Of a stretch of 64,000 bases of DNA, positions 46,169 through 55,335 are shown in pieces. The notes beneath the pieces were generated by a model that was not told where the DNA came from, did no database searches, and saw only the letters and a list, made by a program, of their open reading frames with translations. Source of the stretch: AP-15 sp963772965 (GTDB lineage: Bacteria; Pseudomonadota; Alphaproteobacteria; ATCC43930; CGMCC-115725); the NCBI GenBank assembly GCA_963772965.1, contig CAVYZU010000001.1, positions 124,001 to 188,000 on the forward strand. Direction: 5' to 3'. Every line of letters starts with the position of its first letter. The first letter of the stretch is position 1. Position numbers and translations under genes: made by a program.

Positions 46169-47383
46169 TCAGGCGGCGCGCTGCAGTGTCAGGCGCTGCC
46201 AGACGTCGCTGAGCGCAGCAACCAGCGCTTCGATGTCGGCGTCGCTGTGCAGCGGGGTCGGGGTCAGTCGCAGACGCTCTTTGCCGCGCGGCACAGTCGG
46301 GTAATTGATGGGCTGGACATAAATCCGATGGCGTTGCAACAGCATGTCGGAGGCGGCCTTGCACAGCTCGGCATTGCCGACCATGACCGGCACGATATGG
46401 CTCGGCGACCGCAACACCGGCAGCCCCGCCTCGGCGAGCCGCGATTTGAGACTGCCGGCCCGCTCCTGATGACGATCACGCTCGACCTGGCTTTGCTTCA
46501 GGTGGCGGATGCTGGCGAGCGCGCCGGCGGCGAGCAGCGGCGGCAATGAGCTGGTAAAGATAAAACCCGGCGCGTGGCTGCGGATAAAGTCGACGAGTGC
46601 GGCCGAACCCGCGATGTAGCCGCCCATCACGCCAAACGCCTTGGCGAGGGTTCCCTGGATCACGGTCAGGCGGTGCATCAGCCCATCGCGCTCGGCGATA
46701 CCACCGCCATGTGCGCCATAGAGACCGACCGCGTGAACCTCGTCGAGGTAGGTCATCGCCCCATAGCGATCGGCGACGTCGCACAATGCTTCGATCGGCG
46801 CGATGTCGCCATCCATCGAGTAGACCGACTCGAAGCAGACCAGCTTTGGCCGCTTGGCATCGATATCGGCAAGCAAATCGGAGAGATGACCGGGGTCGTT
46901 GTGCCGGAAGATGTGCTTTTCGGCGCGGCTGTTGCGAATCCCGGCAATCATCGAGGCATGGTTCAGCGCGTCGGACAACACCACGGTGCCGGGCATTTCG
47001 TGCGCCAGGGTCGACAGCACCGCCTCGTTGGCGACATAGCCCGAGGTAAAAATCAGCGCCGCCTGGCGCCCGTGCAAATCGGCAAGCTCGCGCTCTAGCA
47101 ACAGGTGGAAATGGCTGTTGCCGGAGATGTTGCGGGTGCCGCCGGCCCCGGCGCCAAACGCCTGCAACGCCTCGGCCATCGCCGCCAGCACCGCTGGATG
47201 CTGGCCCATGCCGAGATAGTCGTTCGAGCACCACACCGTCACTTCGGCGCCGATGCGATGATCCCAGGCCCGCGGAAAACCGCCGCAGCGCCGTTCGAGA
47301 TCGGCAAAGACGCGGTAGCGTCCTTCGCGATGCAGCCCTGCAAGGCGTTCGGCAAAAAAAGCTTCGTAATCCATCGCCGTCAT
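46169..47383 (-). CDS. hemA: 5-aminolevulinate synthase
   Basis: This PLP enzyme condenses glycine and succinyl-CoA, the alphaproteobacterial route to heme. The 404 residues show AEVTVWCSNDYLGMGQHP, GAGAGGTRNISGNSHFHLLL, YLDEVHAVGLYG (PLP-binding Asp/His) and the Schiff-base lysine in IQGTLAKAFGVMGGY (Lys248). The C-terminal THHTPxL-like end is RLTPTPLHSDADIEALVAAL. It could start three codons later (MDYEAFF). It has no obvious operon partner; the next minus-strand gene upstream is unrelated. Confidence 0.97.
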   Translation of the reverse strand: MTAMDYEAFFAERLAGLHREGRYRVFADLERRCGGFPRAWDHRIGAEVTVWCSNDYLGMGQHPAVLAAMAEALQAFGAGAGGTRNISGNSHFHLLLERELADLHGRQAALIFTSGYVANEAVLSTLAHEMPGTVVLSDALNHASMIAGIRNSRAEKHIFRHNDPGHLSDLLADIDAKRPKLVCFESVYSMDGDIAPIEALCDVADRYGAMTYLDEVHAVGLYGAHGGGIAERDGLMHRLTVIQGTLAKAFGVMGGYIAGSAALVDFIRSHAPGFIFTSSLPPLLAAGALASIRHLKQSQVERDRHQERAGSLKSRLAEAGLPVLRSPSHIVPVMVGNAELCKAASDMLLQRHRIYVQPINYPTVPRGKERLRLTPTPLHSDADIEALVAALSDVWQRLTLQRAA

Positions 47384-47572
47384 GATGGCCTAGAGCGAGA
47401 GTAAATGGCGGCAAGATGTGGCGTGTGCGTCACCATGTCCAGAGGAGCTAGATACGGGAGCTCGGGCGATACGAAAGTACCCGCACGCGGCAACACCTCC
47501 CGAGCGAGCAGGCAACGGCCCCGCGATTGTCATGGTCAAAGGAGCGACCTCCGCGGTGACGCCCCTCCTATT

Positions 47573-48031
47573 TCATTTTGGTTGAGGGTAGGCGACAACC
47601 CGCTCGCCGGCCGCGGGTGTGGTGAATTGCTTGACAGGGCTGTTTTCCCCGTCGCTTACACCATTCCCGCCCATCGACGTCACGGTATAATAATAGGTCG
47701 TCTTTGGCTGCAGATGGTAGAGCCGCGCCCGAAACATCGTCTCCGGATGGCCCTGGTTGAGCCGGATTTGATTTTGCGCAGTCTGGCTCAAGTCTTTGGG
47801 GTCCGTACCATAGTGCACAATCGCGAAGTGATCGTCGGCGCCGCCAGGGTTGTTAGTGGTCCACCTGATAATCGCGAAATCGTCTCGAGCAAATTCGAGC
47901 ACCGGCCCCTGAGTGATTTCGACGTGGGCCGCCTTCGGCGCCGGCGGAGGATTTTGAGCAGTGGCTGGGTTGATTGAGAAGTAACTGCCGACCACCGTGG
48001 CGATTACCAAGTTCAGCACCATTCTGGTCAC
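47573..48031 (-). CDS. Small secreted protein with fibronectin-III / phosphatase N-domain-like fold
   Basis: The 152-residue protein has a signal peptide (MTRMVLNLVIATVVGSYFSI, cut near ATAQ). The mature region (FAIIRWTTNNPGGADDHFAI, VHYGTDPKDL, ARLYHLQPKTTYYYTVTS) has the beta-strand pattern of the FN3-like domain found at the N-terminus of purple acid phosphatases. There is no phosphatase domain. It lies 79 bp downstream of the di-heme cytochrome gene on the same strand, so the two may be co-expressed. Confidence 0.7.
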   Translation of the reverse strand: MTRMVLNLVIATVVGSYFSINPATAQNPPPAPKAAHVEITQGPVLEFARDDFAIIRWTTNNPGGADDHFAIVHYGTDPKDLSQTAQNQIRLNQGHPETMFRARLYHLQPKTTYYYTVTSMGGNGVSDGENSPVKQFTTPAAGERVVAYPQPK

Positions 48032-48110
48032 TGAACAGACTCCTTTTCTGGTCCTTCGAAAGGCAATCGAAAGTATGGGGGCGACGCCACCCCCATACCT
48101 GTTCGAAGCG

Positions 48111-50015
48111 CTACGGGACCATCTTCGGCGCGGGAACCGGCGCGACGCCGCAGATATCCGTCGCGCAAGGGTATTGAGTGAGACTCCAAGTCGGGATCAG
48201 GGTCTCGTTACCCTGGTTCGATGCCGTCTCGCCGGGCAGGGTAGCCCCGCACTGACCCGTGAACGTATCGATGTTCTTATAGTCGCTGACCGTCGGGTTG
48301 GCCGGATCGTAACCGTCGGTCAGCGCCTGCAGGAAGGCCACGATCTGGTTCTCCTCGGTATCCGTCAAGCCGAGAGCACCCGTCGTCATGTCGATGTTGT
48401 TCGGGACTTCCGGTTGCGGCCAGCAAGTGACTTTCTCGACCGTGCCAGCCGGGCAGTGGCCGGAGGTGACGGGGTAGGGATACACGTCGCGCGTATTATA
48501 GAAGTGGACGAGTTGCTTCAGGCTCTTGATGTAGCCATTGTGGAAAAACTCCTTCTGGAAGTACGGCTTCCCGGTCCCGGCCTCGGTGGTTGGGCATTGC
48601 GGCGGTGTCAGCGCTACATCGCGGGCCGTCATGACCTGCGCCTGACCGTCGGTCGTCGGCGCGTGTTGTAGCCACTCTGTGGAGTTCGGATCGGGGAAGG
48701 ATTGCGGGCCGCTCCTGAGGAAGTTACCGAGTAGCAAATCTCTGTATTGGAACCCGTCGGGATTGGGCGTGAACCCGAAGAAATCCGGCTTGCTCTCATA
48801 GAACAAACTGATCCTAGGATTGAGCGGCAGGCCTTCATTGGCAAAGCCGTGGCAGGTGAACAGCGGCCGCAGACTAGCCGTGGCGCCGGTGTCCGTCTGA
48901 CCCGATGTCAACGTCGTGGATCTGCCATCAACGTGGCAAGAATTGCAGTTACCTTTGCCGTTGAACAAAGCGTAACCGGCCATCTCGTCCGCCGTCAGCG
49001 TATACTTACCCGCCAGATAAGCGTCGAATTTCGAGTTGAACGGGCTGATATCCGGTGACTGTTCGAGGAATGAAAGGGACTGCCCCCAGTGGTCAAAAAT
49101 ATTGCTCGCCTTGGTCCGGTCTTCCGGACTGAGCCTAATCGGGGTGGCGCTGCCATGGAAAATAGCCGCCCCGTTAGGGGTGGCGCAGATCTGGGCAGTA
49201 TTGCCCGGCCATTGGATATCGAACGAGTCGCCCCAGACGAGCTCAAAGAGCGAGCGGTAGGGTGCCTTGGATATCTTCCAGGCGATGCAGGCGATGTCGG
49301 GATTACCCATTTCCAGCGGATCGACCGGCGGCCCTTGCGCCTGTTCGGCGTCTGGTGCCTGCAGCTTCATTCCGGTCGCACGCCCGTCCCAGAAGTTTCC
49401 GCCAAAGAACAGGCTCGTGGGCGGGGTCGCCGTCGGGCTGGACAGTGTTGGATCGTAGGTAAGGTCGGGGAAGCTGTGCGAATAGGTGTACCGCTGCGCT
49501 GTCCGCTTGGCGGCCCGATAGTGATAGGAACCGGGATAGGCGACCATCGTCAGATTGACGGATGGCATCGGCCCGCTGAAGGCTGCGTACGGCATGTGGC
49601 AGGTGGAACAGGCAGTGTTTTCGAAGGGCGATATCGTTTTGTCAAAATTCAACAGGCCGCCCAGTATGCGTTGCGCGTCATATCCGTTTGGCACAAGTAT
49701 TGGCGGGTTACCTGTATAATATGGCGTCGGCGTCAATGCCCGCCACTCTGAGTAATAACGACCTTCGATGGTACCCACCTCGCATTGAACCCTTGCTATC
49801 TCCGAATTCAAGTCAGGCGGGAGAATGCTGGGGGGCGTGTAGCCCGGCAATGGCGGATACGGGTTGTACGGCGGCACTGGCAAGGCGATCGATGTACAAG
49901 ATGGGGGCGGTTTATACCCCCCATTATCGTCCGCGGATGCGGCAAGAGGGACGCTCAGGACCCCCAATACTGTGGCGAAAGCGGTTTTTACGAGTATCGA
50001 TTTATCGTGATGCAT
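48111..50015 (-). CDS. Di-heme cytochrome c peroxidase-like secreted protein
   Basis: The 634-residue protein has a signal peptide (ILVKTAFATVLGVLSVPLAA, cut near ASA) and two CxxCH heme-binding motifs: CSTCH at residues 136-140 and CNSCH at 357-361. The layout resembles MauG/CcpA-type di-heme peroxidases (FFGGNFWDGRATGM near 203; HNGYIKSLKQLVHFYNTRD near the C-end; EENQIVAFLQALTDG). It is longer than canonical CcpA (about 330 residues), with extra proline-rich N-terminal sequence. ATG 50015 follows a GAGGAG site. It likely reduces peroxide or modifies a partner in the periplasm. Confidence 0.85.
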   Translation of the reverse strand: MHHDKSILVKTAFATVLGVLSVPLAASADDNGGYKPPPSCTSIALPVPPYNPYPPLPGYTPPSILPPDLNSEIARVQCEVGTIEGRYYSEWRALTPTPYYTGNPPILVPNGYDAQRILGGLLNFDKTISPFENTACSTCHMPYAAFSGPMPSVNLTMVAYPGSYHYRAAKRTAQRYTYSHSFPDLTYDPTLSSPTATPPTSLFFGGNFWDGRATGMKLQAPDAEQAQGPPVDPLEMGNPDIACIAWKISKAPYRSLFELVWGDSFDIQWPGNTAQICATPNGAAIFHGSATPIRLSPEDRTKASNIFDHWGQSLSFLEQSPDISPFNSKFDAYLAGKYTLTADEMAGYALFNGKGNCNSCHVDGRSTTLTSGQTDTGATASLRPLFTCHGFANEGLPLNPRISLFYESKPDFFGFTPNPDGFQYRDLLLGNFLRSGPQSFPDPNSTEWLQHAPTTDGQAQVMTARDVALTPPQCPTTEAGTGKPYFQKEFFHNGYIKSLKQLVHFYNTRDVYPYPVTSGHCPAGTVEKVTCWPQPEVPNNIDMTTGALGLTDTEENQIVAFLQALTDGYDPANPTVSDYKNIDTFTGQCGATLPGETASNQGNETLIPTWSLTQYPCATDICGVAPVPAPKMVP

Positions 50016-50370
50016 CGATGTTTTCTCCTCAGTTCGGACCTGATGATCGTGGCTGATTTGAAGCATCCGCCGCCATGGCGGCCCAAAATCCGTATAAATT
50101 TCACCAAATTGTTGCCGCGCCTCTCCATCACCTCCCGAGTATCCTGGCAGGTGGCGTAAATGCAAATGGCCGGCTACGTTGCTAAATTTGGTTAACAGGC
50201 AGCGGCATTTAATCGCAATCGGCCACCCCTCGAAAAGCCATTATTTGGTAAAAGTTTGTATCTTATGTAACAGACTTTGTCTTATGTAACCCTCTGTAAA
50301 CGCCCCGACCGGATTTGCCCCATCCAAAGTTTAGGCGGCCCACACCTCATCGAGCTCGGCAGAGTGGCTT
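50016..50370. promoter_or_regulatory. Upstream region of di-heme cytochrome gene with duplicated TCTTATGTAAC
   Basis: The region between the lipoprotein gene and the cytochrome gene contains TCTTATGTAAC twice, at 50261-50271 and 50280-50290, a 19-bp period. A third weaker copy (ctctgtaaac) follows. Direct repeats at about two helical turns are typical operator spacing. No gene is seen. Confidence 0.35.
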
Positions 50371-50673
50371 TTACTTGTTAGGCGTGCAGACGAAAGTAGC
50401 GCGCGCCGGCAGCAATAGCGGGCAGTGATCCAGCTTCCAGTCGGTATCGACGCGGGTCGGCAATGTATTGGGCCCGCATTCCAGCTGCGCCGCCTTTAGC
50501 ACCGTCTCGCGAGAGCTCGCGGCGAAGTCGTAACAGATCGCGACCCGCGGCCCCGGATCGGTGACGCCGGCCGCGGCTTGCTGCGGGTAGGTCGGATAGG
50601 GATCGAGCGCTCCGCAGCCGGCGAGCGCGGCGACACCGGCAATCGCGAACCCGGCGGTGAGCCCGACCTTCAC
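50371..50673 (-). CDS. Small lipoprotein of unknown function
   Basis: The 100-residue protein starts at GTG 50673, overlapping the amidase stop (GTGA). It has a lipoprotein signal peptide with lipobox LAGC near residue 19 (AGVAALAGCGALDPYP). The mature part carries several cysteines (ICYDFAASSRET, LECGPNTLP, CPLLLPARATFVCTPNK). Function is unknown. The translational overlap says it is made with the amidase. Confidence 0.65.
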   Translation of the reverse strand: MKVGLTAGFAIAGVAALAGCGALDPYPTYPQQAAAGVTDPGPRVAICYDFAASSRETVLKAAQLECGPNTLPTRVDTDWKLDHCPLLLPARATFVCTPNK

Positions 50674-51962
50674 GTTGGCGTTTCGAGGGCGCGCTCGAGA
50701 AAAGCGGCGCAGGCCATCAGCTGCACGTCGTCGCCGATGCGCCCGACCAGTTGCACCGCTACCGGCAGGCCGCTGTCGCCCCAATGTGCCGTCAAGGCCG
50801 CGCAGGGTGTGCCGAGCAGGGTCCACATGCGGTTGAACACCGGGTTGCCGGTATAGCCGAGCCCGGCCGGCGCCTCGCCGGGGGCAGCCGGAGTCAATAT
50901 CGCGTCGTATCCGGCGAAAAACGGGCGCAGCCCGTCGCGCGCCCGCGCCGCCAACCCGCGCGCCGCATCGTATTCGTCCGCGCCGACCGTCATTCCGGCG
51001 TCGAGCAGCTGAGCCAGCCGCGGCGACAGTTCGGCGCTGTGGCGGATGCGCTCGTCGGCGAGCGAACGGCAGGTCTCGAAGCCCATGATCTTGTCCTGCG
51101 CCTCGGTCAGTCGCTCGTGCTCGGGCGCAATCGCCAATTCTTCGACCGTTGCACCGGCACGTTCGAGGGCTTGGCGGGCGCGGTCTAATGCCGCCGCAGT
51201 CGCGGGCTCGGCCTCGTCCCACATCGGGGTGCGATAAAGGCCAAAGCGGGGCGCTCTGTCGGGCGCCGCCAGATGCCGCAAGGCCGGGCGCTCGGTCAGA
51301 ACGCCCGCGAAAAACGCGGCGTCATCGACGCTTCGGGCATAAACGCCGATCGTGTCGAGACTGTCGGAGAGCGGTTTGACCCCGGCGCGGTTGATCAACC
51401 CAAAGCTCGGCTTGTAGCCGAAGACCCCGCAGAACGAGGCCGGGCGGATCACCGACCCTGCGGTTTGCGTGCCAAAGCCGAGCGGCGCCATGCCGTCCGC
51501 CACCGCCGCCGCTGAACCGCTCGACGAGCCGCCAGGCGTGTGCGCCGGGTTGCGCGGGTTTGCGGTCTTGCCGGGGGTAAACGTCGCGAATTCTGTGGTG
51601 ACGGTTTTGCCGAGCACGATCGCGCCCGAGGCCCGGGCGAGAGCGACGCAGGCGGCATCGGCGGCCGGTTGGTGGCCGCGGTAAATCGGCGAGCCGTAAG
51701 CGGTTGGCATGTCGAACGTATCGATCAGATCCTTGACCGCGATCGGGATGCCGTGCAGCGGCCCGCGCGGGGCCTCGCCGTCGCGCTGCCGGGCTTCGGC
51801 GATCGCCTGATCGCGATTGAGATATTGCCATGCCGCGACGACAGCCTCGCGCGCCGCGATGCGTTCGAGATACGACGCGACCAATGCCTCGGCTGTCAGG
51901 CGGCGATCGGCGATCTGCTCGGCGGCCTCGCGGGCGGACAACAGGCGCGGTTCAATCGTCAC
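50670..51962 (-). CDS. Amidase signature family enzyme
   Basis: The 430-residue enzyme has the Ser-cisSer-Lys triad region: Lys in GIPIAVKDLIDTFDMPTAYG, the glycine/serine-rich signature THTPGGSSSG-like (PAHTPGGSSSGSAAAVADGM), and GFGTQTAGSVIRPASFCGVF. GTG 51962 with GGAGAG upstream is chosen; the open frame to 52220 has no family resemblance. Substrate is unknown. It is coupled to the lipoprotein gene and is divergent from the small membrane-protein gene. Confidence 0.92.
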   Translation of the reverse strand: MTIEPRLLSAREAAEQIADRRLTAEALVASYLERIAAREAVVAAWQYLNRDQAIAEARQRDGEAPRGPLHGIPIAVKDLIDTFDMPTAYGSPIYRGHQPAADAACVALARASGAIVLGKTVTTEFATFTPGKTANPRNPAHTPGGSSSGSAAAVADGMAPLGFGTQTAGSVIRPASFCGVFGYKPSFGLINRAGVKPLSDSLDTIGVYARSVDDAAFFAGVLTERPALRHLAAPDRAPRFGLYRTPMWDEAEPATAAALDRARQALERAGATVEELAIAPEHERLTEAQDKIMGFETCRSLADERIRHSAELSPRLAQLLDAGMTVGADEYDAARGLAARARDGLRPFFAGYDAILTPAAPGEAPAGLGYTGNPVFNRMWTLLGTPCAALTAHWGDSGLPVAVQLVGRIGDDVQLMACAAFLERALETPT

Positions 51963-52149
51963 GGCATCTCTCCAATTTGGCGGCGCGGCAGCGGTGGGTT
52001 GGCTCAGGGTGGCACGTTCGTCCACTGTTGCCCGGGTGCTGGGCGGTTGACAAGCGCCGCTCGGCGGCAACAGCGATCCAATATCTCGCCTATAACGACC
52101 CGTCCGGAGCAGGGTTGCGCCGGCCGTTCTGTCGCATTGGAGACCGCGT

Positions 52150-52347
52150 TTGACCCCACCGCCCGACGAGCATGGCGACCCCCCATCCCGCTCGCGTGCG
52201 CTGATCGGGCTGGTCGTCATCGCGCTGCTGGTGATCGCCGCGGTTTACCTGGTGCATGCGCTGCGCAACGAGTTAAATCTCGAGGACTGCTTGATGTCCG
52301 GGCGGTCGAATTGCGCGCCGATCGAGACGCCTTCGAGCAACCGGTAA
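52150..52347 (+). CDS. Small single-span membrane protein
   Basis: The 65-residue protein starts at TTG 52150. A polar N-tail is followed by one transmembrane segment (ALIGLVVIALLVIAAVYLVH) and a short tail with two cysteines (LEDCLMSGRSNCAPI). The LxDCxMSGRxNC pattern recurs in small alphaproteobacterial proteins, as far as I recall. Function is unknown. Confidence 0.6.
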   Translation: MTPPPDEHGDPPSRSRALIGLVVIALLVIAAVYLVHALRNELNLEDCLMSGRSNCAPIETPSSNR

Positions 52348-52405
52348 CGATCCGGCCGTCGATTCCGCTATGCTCAGTGCGGATAACGAGCGACAGGAGG
52401 GCAAG

Positions 52406-52996
52406 ATGGTCGAGATCCCGGCGCGCCGCGGCAAGGCCGCCCACCTACGGCGCGAGCAGGTCGTCAAGATCGTGAATACAGCCGGTCAACAGGTCGTCGA
52501 CACCTGGGCATTCGCTACCGCCGATCTTCGCGAGTTCATGTCGATGGAGCACAGCCGCGTCGCGCTCGGGCATATCATCCCGGCGGTGGGCGACACCCTT
52601 GTGACAAACAAGGGGCGGCCAATCCTGACCGTGGTCGAGGACACCTCGGGTGGCATCCACGATACCTTGTTCGCGGCCTGCGACCGCTGGCGCTACGAGC
52701 TTCTCGGTTGCACGGGCTACCACGATAATTGCACTGATAATCTTACTGCCGGGCTTGCCGAACTTGGGCTGACGCCCCCTGAGACGCCGGCGCCGCTCAA
52801 TCTGTTCATGAACATTCCGGTCGTCGACGGCAACCGTGTCGAGGTCGAGCCGCCGGTCAGCACCCCCGGGAGCTACGTGTCACTTCGCGCCGAGATCGAT
52901 TGCATCGTCGCGTTTTCCGCGAGTCCACAAGATATATTGCCGGTGAACGGGCTCGCGATGCAGCCGACCCACGCCCATTTCGAGATCGTCGGATAG
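52406..52996 (+). CDS. DUF1989 / urea carboxylase-associated family protein
   Basis: The 196-residue protein is a DUF1989 protein: GKAAHLRREQVVKIVNTAGQ, TWAFATADLREFMSMEHSR, and the conserved metal-ligand-like block TLFAACDRWRYELLGCTGYH. Family members accompany urea/guanidine-carboxylase systems, but none is adjacent here. ATG 52406 has AGGAGGGCAAG in front and is preferred over 52370. Next gene is a thioesterase 28 bp downstream. Confidence 0.88.
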   Translation: MVEIPARRGKAAHLRREQVVKIVNTAGQQVVDTWAFATADLREFMSMEHSRVALGHIIPAVGDTLVTNKGRPILTVVEDTSGGIHDTLFAACDRWRYELLGCTGYHDNCTDNLTAGLAELGLTPPETPAPLNLFMNIPVVDGNRVEVEPPVSTPGSYVSLRAEIDCIVAFSASPQDILPVNGLAMQPTHAHFEIVG

Positions 52997-53024
52997 CCTT
53001 GAAGGCGCTTAATGGGGACTTGTA

Positions 53025-53408
53025 GTGAAGCCGATACCGATAGGCGCCAAGGGCTCGTTCACTTTGCTGGTCCAGCCCCAGCATCTCGCGAACCAGTTCA
53101 AAGACGCGATGCTGCCGCCGGTCTTGGCAACCCCAGTTATGATCATGATCATGGAAAACGCCGCGCTGAACGCGATCCGCGGTTTTCTCGATCCGGGCGA
53201 GAGTGCGGTCGGGACCGTGGTCAATGTCCGCCACCTCGCGGCCACTCCGGTCGGGCGGCAGGTCACCGGTGAGGCCGAAGTCATCAAGGTCGATGGCAAG
53301 CGCGTCGAATTCAATGTCCGCGCCACCGAAAATGGCAAGGAGATTGGCGTCGGCTCGCATTCGCGCGCGGTCATCGATATAGCGAAATTTGCCGAGCGTC
53401 TGACGTGA
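53025..53408 (+). CDS. Hotdog-fold thioesterase (FlK-like)
   Basis: The 127-residue single-domain protein has the FlK/thioesterase motif VMIMIMENAALNAIRGFLDPG and the core GTVVNVRHLAATPVGRQVTG, followed by KVDGKRVEFNVRATENGKEI. It starts at GTG 53025 after ggggac. It probably hydrolyses a small acyl-CoA. It lies in a short plus-strand run with the DUF1989 gene and the cyclase gene. Confidence 0.85.
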   Translation: MKPIPIGAKGSFTLLVQPQHLANQFKDAMLPPVLATPVMIMIMENAALNAIRGFLDPGESAVGTVVNVRHLAATPVGRQVTGEAEVIKVDGKRVEFNVRATENGKEIGVGSHSRAVIDIAKFAERLT

Positions 53409-53448
53409 GCGGCCCCTGCGATATCGGCCAGGCCAAGATGGATCGCCG

Positions 53449-54682
53449 ATGAACCAATCGTCGTTCGACGAGCTTGCCAGCTGGGTAACGAGCGCCGGGT
53501 TAATCGGTCGGACCGAGAGCGAGCTGATGGCGGGCTTCTGCCGCCGCGTCGTCGCTACCGGGATCCCGTTGGCGCGCGCGATGGTCATTCTCGACACGCT
53601 TCACCCGATCTATGAGGGCCGCGTCTTCCGCTGGCGCGCCGATGCGCCGGACGATGCCGAGGCGGTCGACTATGGCCGCACCAACGAGGGCGAAGCGGCG
53701 GAGAACTGGCAGCGCAGTCCCTTCTTCCATCTCCTTCAGTCAGGCGAAAACGCCCTGCGCCGCCGCCTGGCGGCCGGCGAACCAGCCGATTTTCCGGCGA
53801 TTGTGCAAGCCCGTGACGAGGGTGTGACCGATTACCTGGCGTTGGTTCATCGCTTTGCCGCCGAGGCGGTGATCGGCGAAATGGACTGCGTGTATTCGTC
53901 CTGGGCGAGCGATGCCGCGAGCGGCTTCGATGACGGGTGCGGTTGCCGCGCTGATGCGGCTCGCACCTTTCCTAAAGCTTGCAATAAAATCGGCGGCACT
54001 CGCGCGCATGGCCGGGACGTTGGCGGAAACCTATCTCGGCCGTGACCCGGGCCGGCGCGTGATGAGCGGTCGCATCGCGCGCGGTGTCGCCGAAAAGATC
54101 GGCGCCGTCCTGTGGTACAGCGATCTGCATGGCTACACGCACATCTCCGACACCGCACCACCCGAGCAGATCATTCCGCTGCTCAACGACTATGCCGATG
54201 TCGTGGTGTCCGCGGTGCATGAGCAGGGCGGCGACGTCTTAAAGCTGGTTGGCGATGGAACATTGGCGATCTTTGCCGGCGAGGATCGCGGCGCGGCCTG
54301 TCGCGCGGCGCTCGCCGCGGCGGCGCAGGTCCGCAGCGCTGCCGTCAAGCTTAACGCGCGTCGCGCCGAACAGGGTCTGCCAATCAGCGAGGTCTATCTG
54401 GCGCTCCATGTTGGCAACGTGTTTTACGGCAATGTCGGAAGCAAAGACCGTCTCGACTTCACGGTCGTTGGCCCGGCCGTCAACGAGGTCAGCCGTATCC
54501 TGGCGATGAGCCGGTCGGTCGAGCAGGATGTGCTGCTGTCGGCGAGCTTTGCCGGCGCGCTGGACCCGGAGACGCGCGGCCGCCTGGTCTCGGTCGGCCG
54601 CTATGCCTTGCGCGGGGTTGCCCAGCCGCAGGAACTCTTCACCCCCGAGCCCGGGTTTGCCGGCCCGCAATTGCCGCTGTAA
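53449..54682 (+). pseudogene. Class III adenylate/guanylate cyclase domain protein, one frameshift
   Basis: The repaired protein is about 410 residues. The N-terminal sensor-like region (LIGRTESELMAGFCRRVV, IYEGRVFRWRAD) ends near 53935. The C-terminal cyclase domain then has VLWYSDLHGYTHISD (metal Asp), LKLVGDGTLAIF (second Asp) and GNVGSKDRLDFTVVGPAVNE. The two halves lie in frames offset by one base. Dropping one G of the GGG near 53935 gives SGFDDGAVAALMRLAPFLKL, the expected join. It may be a sequencing error. It likely makes cyclic nucleotide in response to an unidentified signal. Confidence 0.85.
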
Positions 54683-54775
54683 ATTCTCTGGCACGTCCCA
54701 CATCTTTTGATGGCTCGCGGTCGCACGAGCAATTCCGACGTGCCATTCGTAGCTCACCAAACACGAGGGGAAGGC

Positions 54776-55264
54776 ATGATCCATCACCTGTCGATCGCGG
54801 CACGCGACCCCCAGCATGTCGCCGGCGTTCTCGCCGAACTCATGGGCGGCAAATCAGTACCGTTCCCGCCTAATCCCGGCAGCTTTTTTGCGCTGCAGCT
54901 CGACGAGCACGGCTCGGGCGTGGAAGTCTACCCGGCCGGGACCGAACTGCGTCCGGGCGGCGACGTCGGCGGTGGCTTTGTCAGAAACGAGCCGCGCCAA
55001 TTTGCGCCGACCCATTTCGCACTGAGTGTCACCACCGACGCGGCCAAGGTAAAGGCTGTCGCCGAGCGCGAAGGCTGGCACTGCTTCGATTGCAACCGCG
55101 GCCCGTTCCATGTGATCGAGGTCTGGGTCGAGAACGAGCAGATGGTCGAGGTCTTACCGCCCGAATACGCGGCCGAATACCTAAACTGGACCAAACCCGC
55201 CGAAATCGCAGCCAAGATGGCCTCCGCCCCAACTCGCCACGAGCGCGTCGCCCAACCGGCCTAA
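54776..55264 (+). CDS. Glyoxalase/VOC-like protein
   Basis: The 162-residue protein begins MIHHLSIAARDPQHVAGVLA, a typical VOC N-terminus with metal-site His. A repeat of the fold follows (FAPTHFALSVTTDAAKVKAV), with FHVIEVWVENEQMVEVLPPE as the likely C-terminal metal strand. It is preceded by a gaggggaaggc site. Substrate is unknown. It sits in the same direction as the cyclase gene and converges on the efflux operon. Confidence 0.85.
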   Translation: MIHHLSIAARDPQHVAGVLAELMGGKSVPFPPNPGSFFALQLDEHGSGVEVYPAGTELRPGGDVGGGFVRNEPRQFAPTHFALSVTTDAAKVKAVAEREGWHCFDCNRGPFHVIEVWVENEQMVEVLPPEYAAEYLNWTKPAEIAAKMASAPTRHERVAQPA

Positions 55265-55335
55265 CGGACGACCTTTGCACCGCTGCGCTGAACGGCGCTA
55301 GTCGCTGTTGGCGCAGCGGCGGCGCCGTCGCTCGC

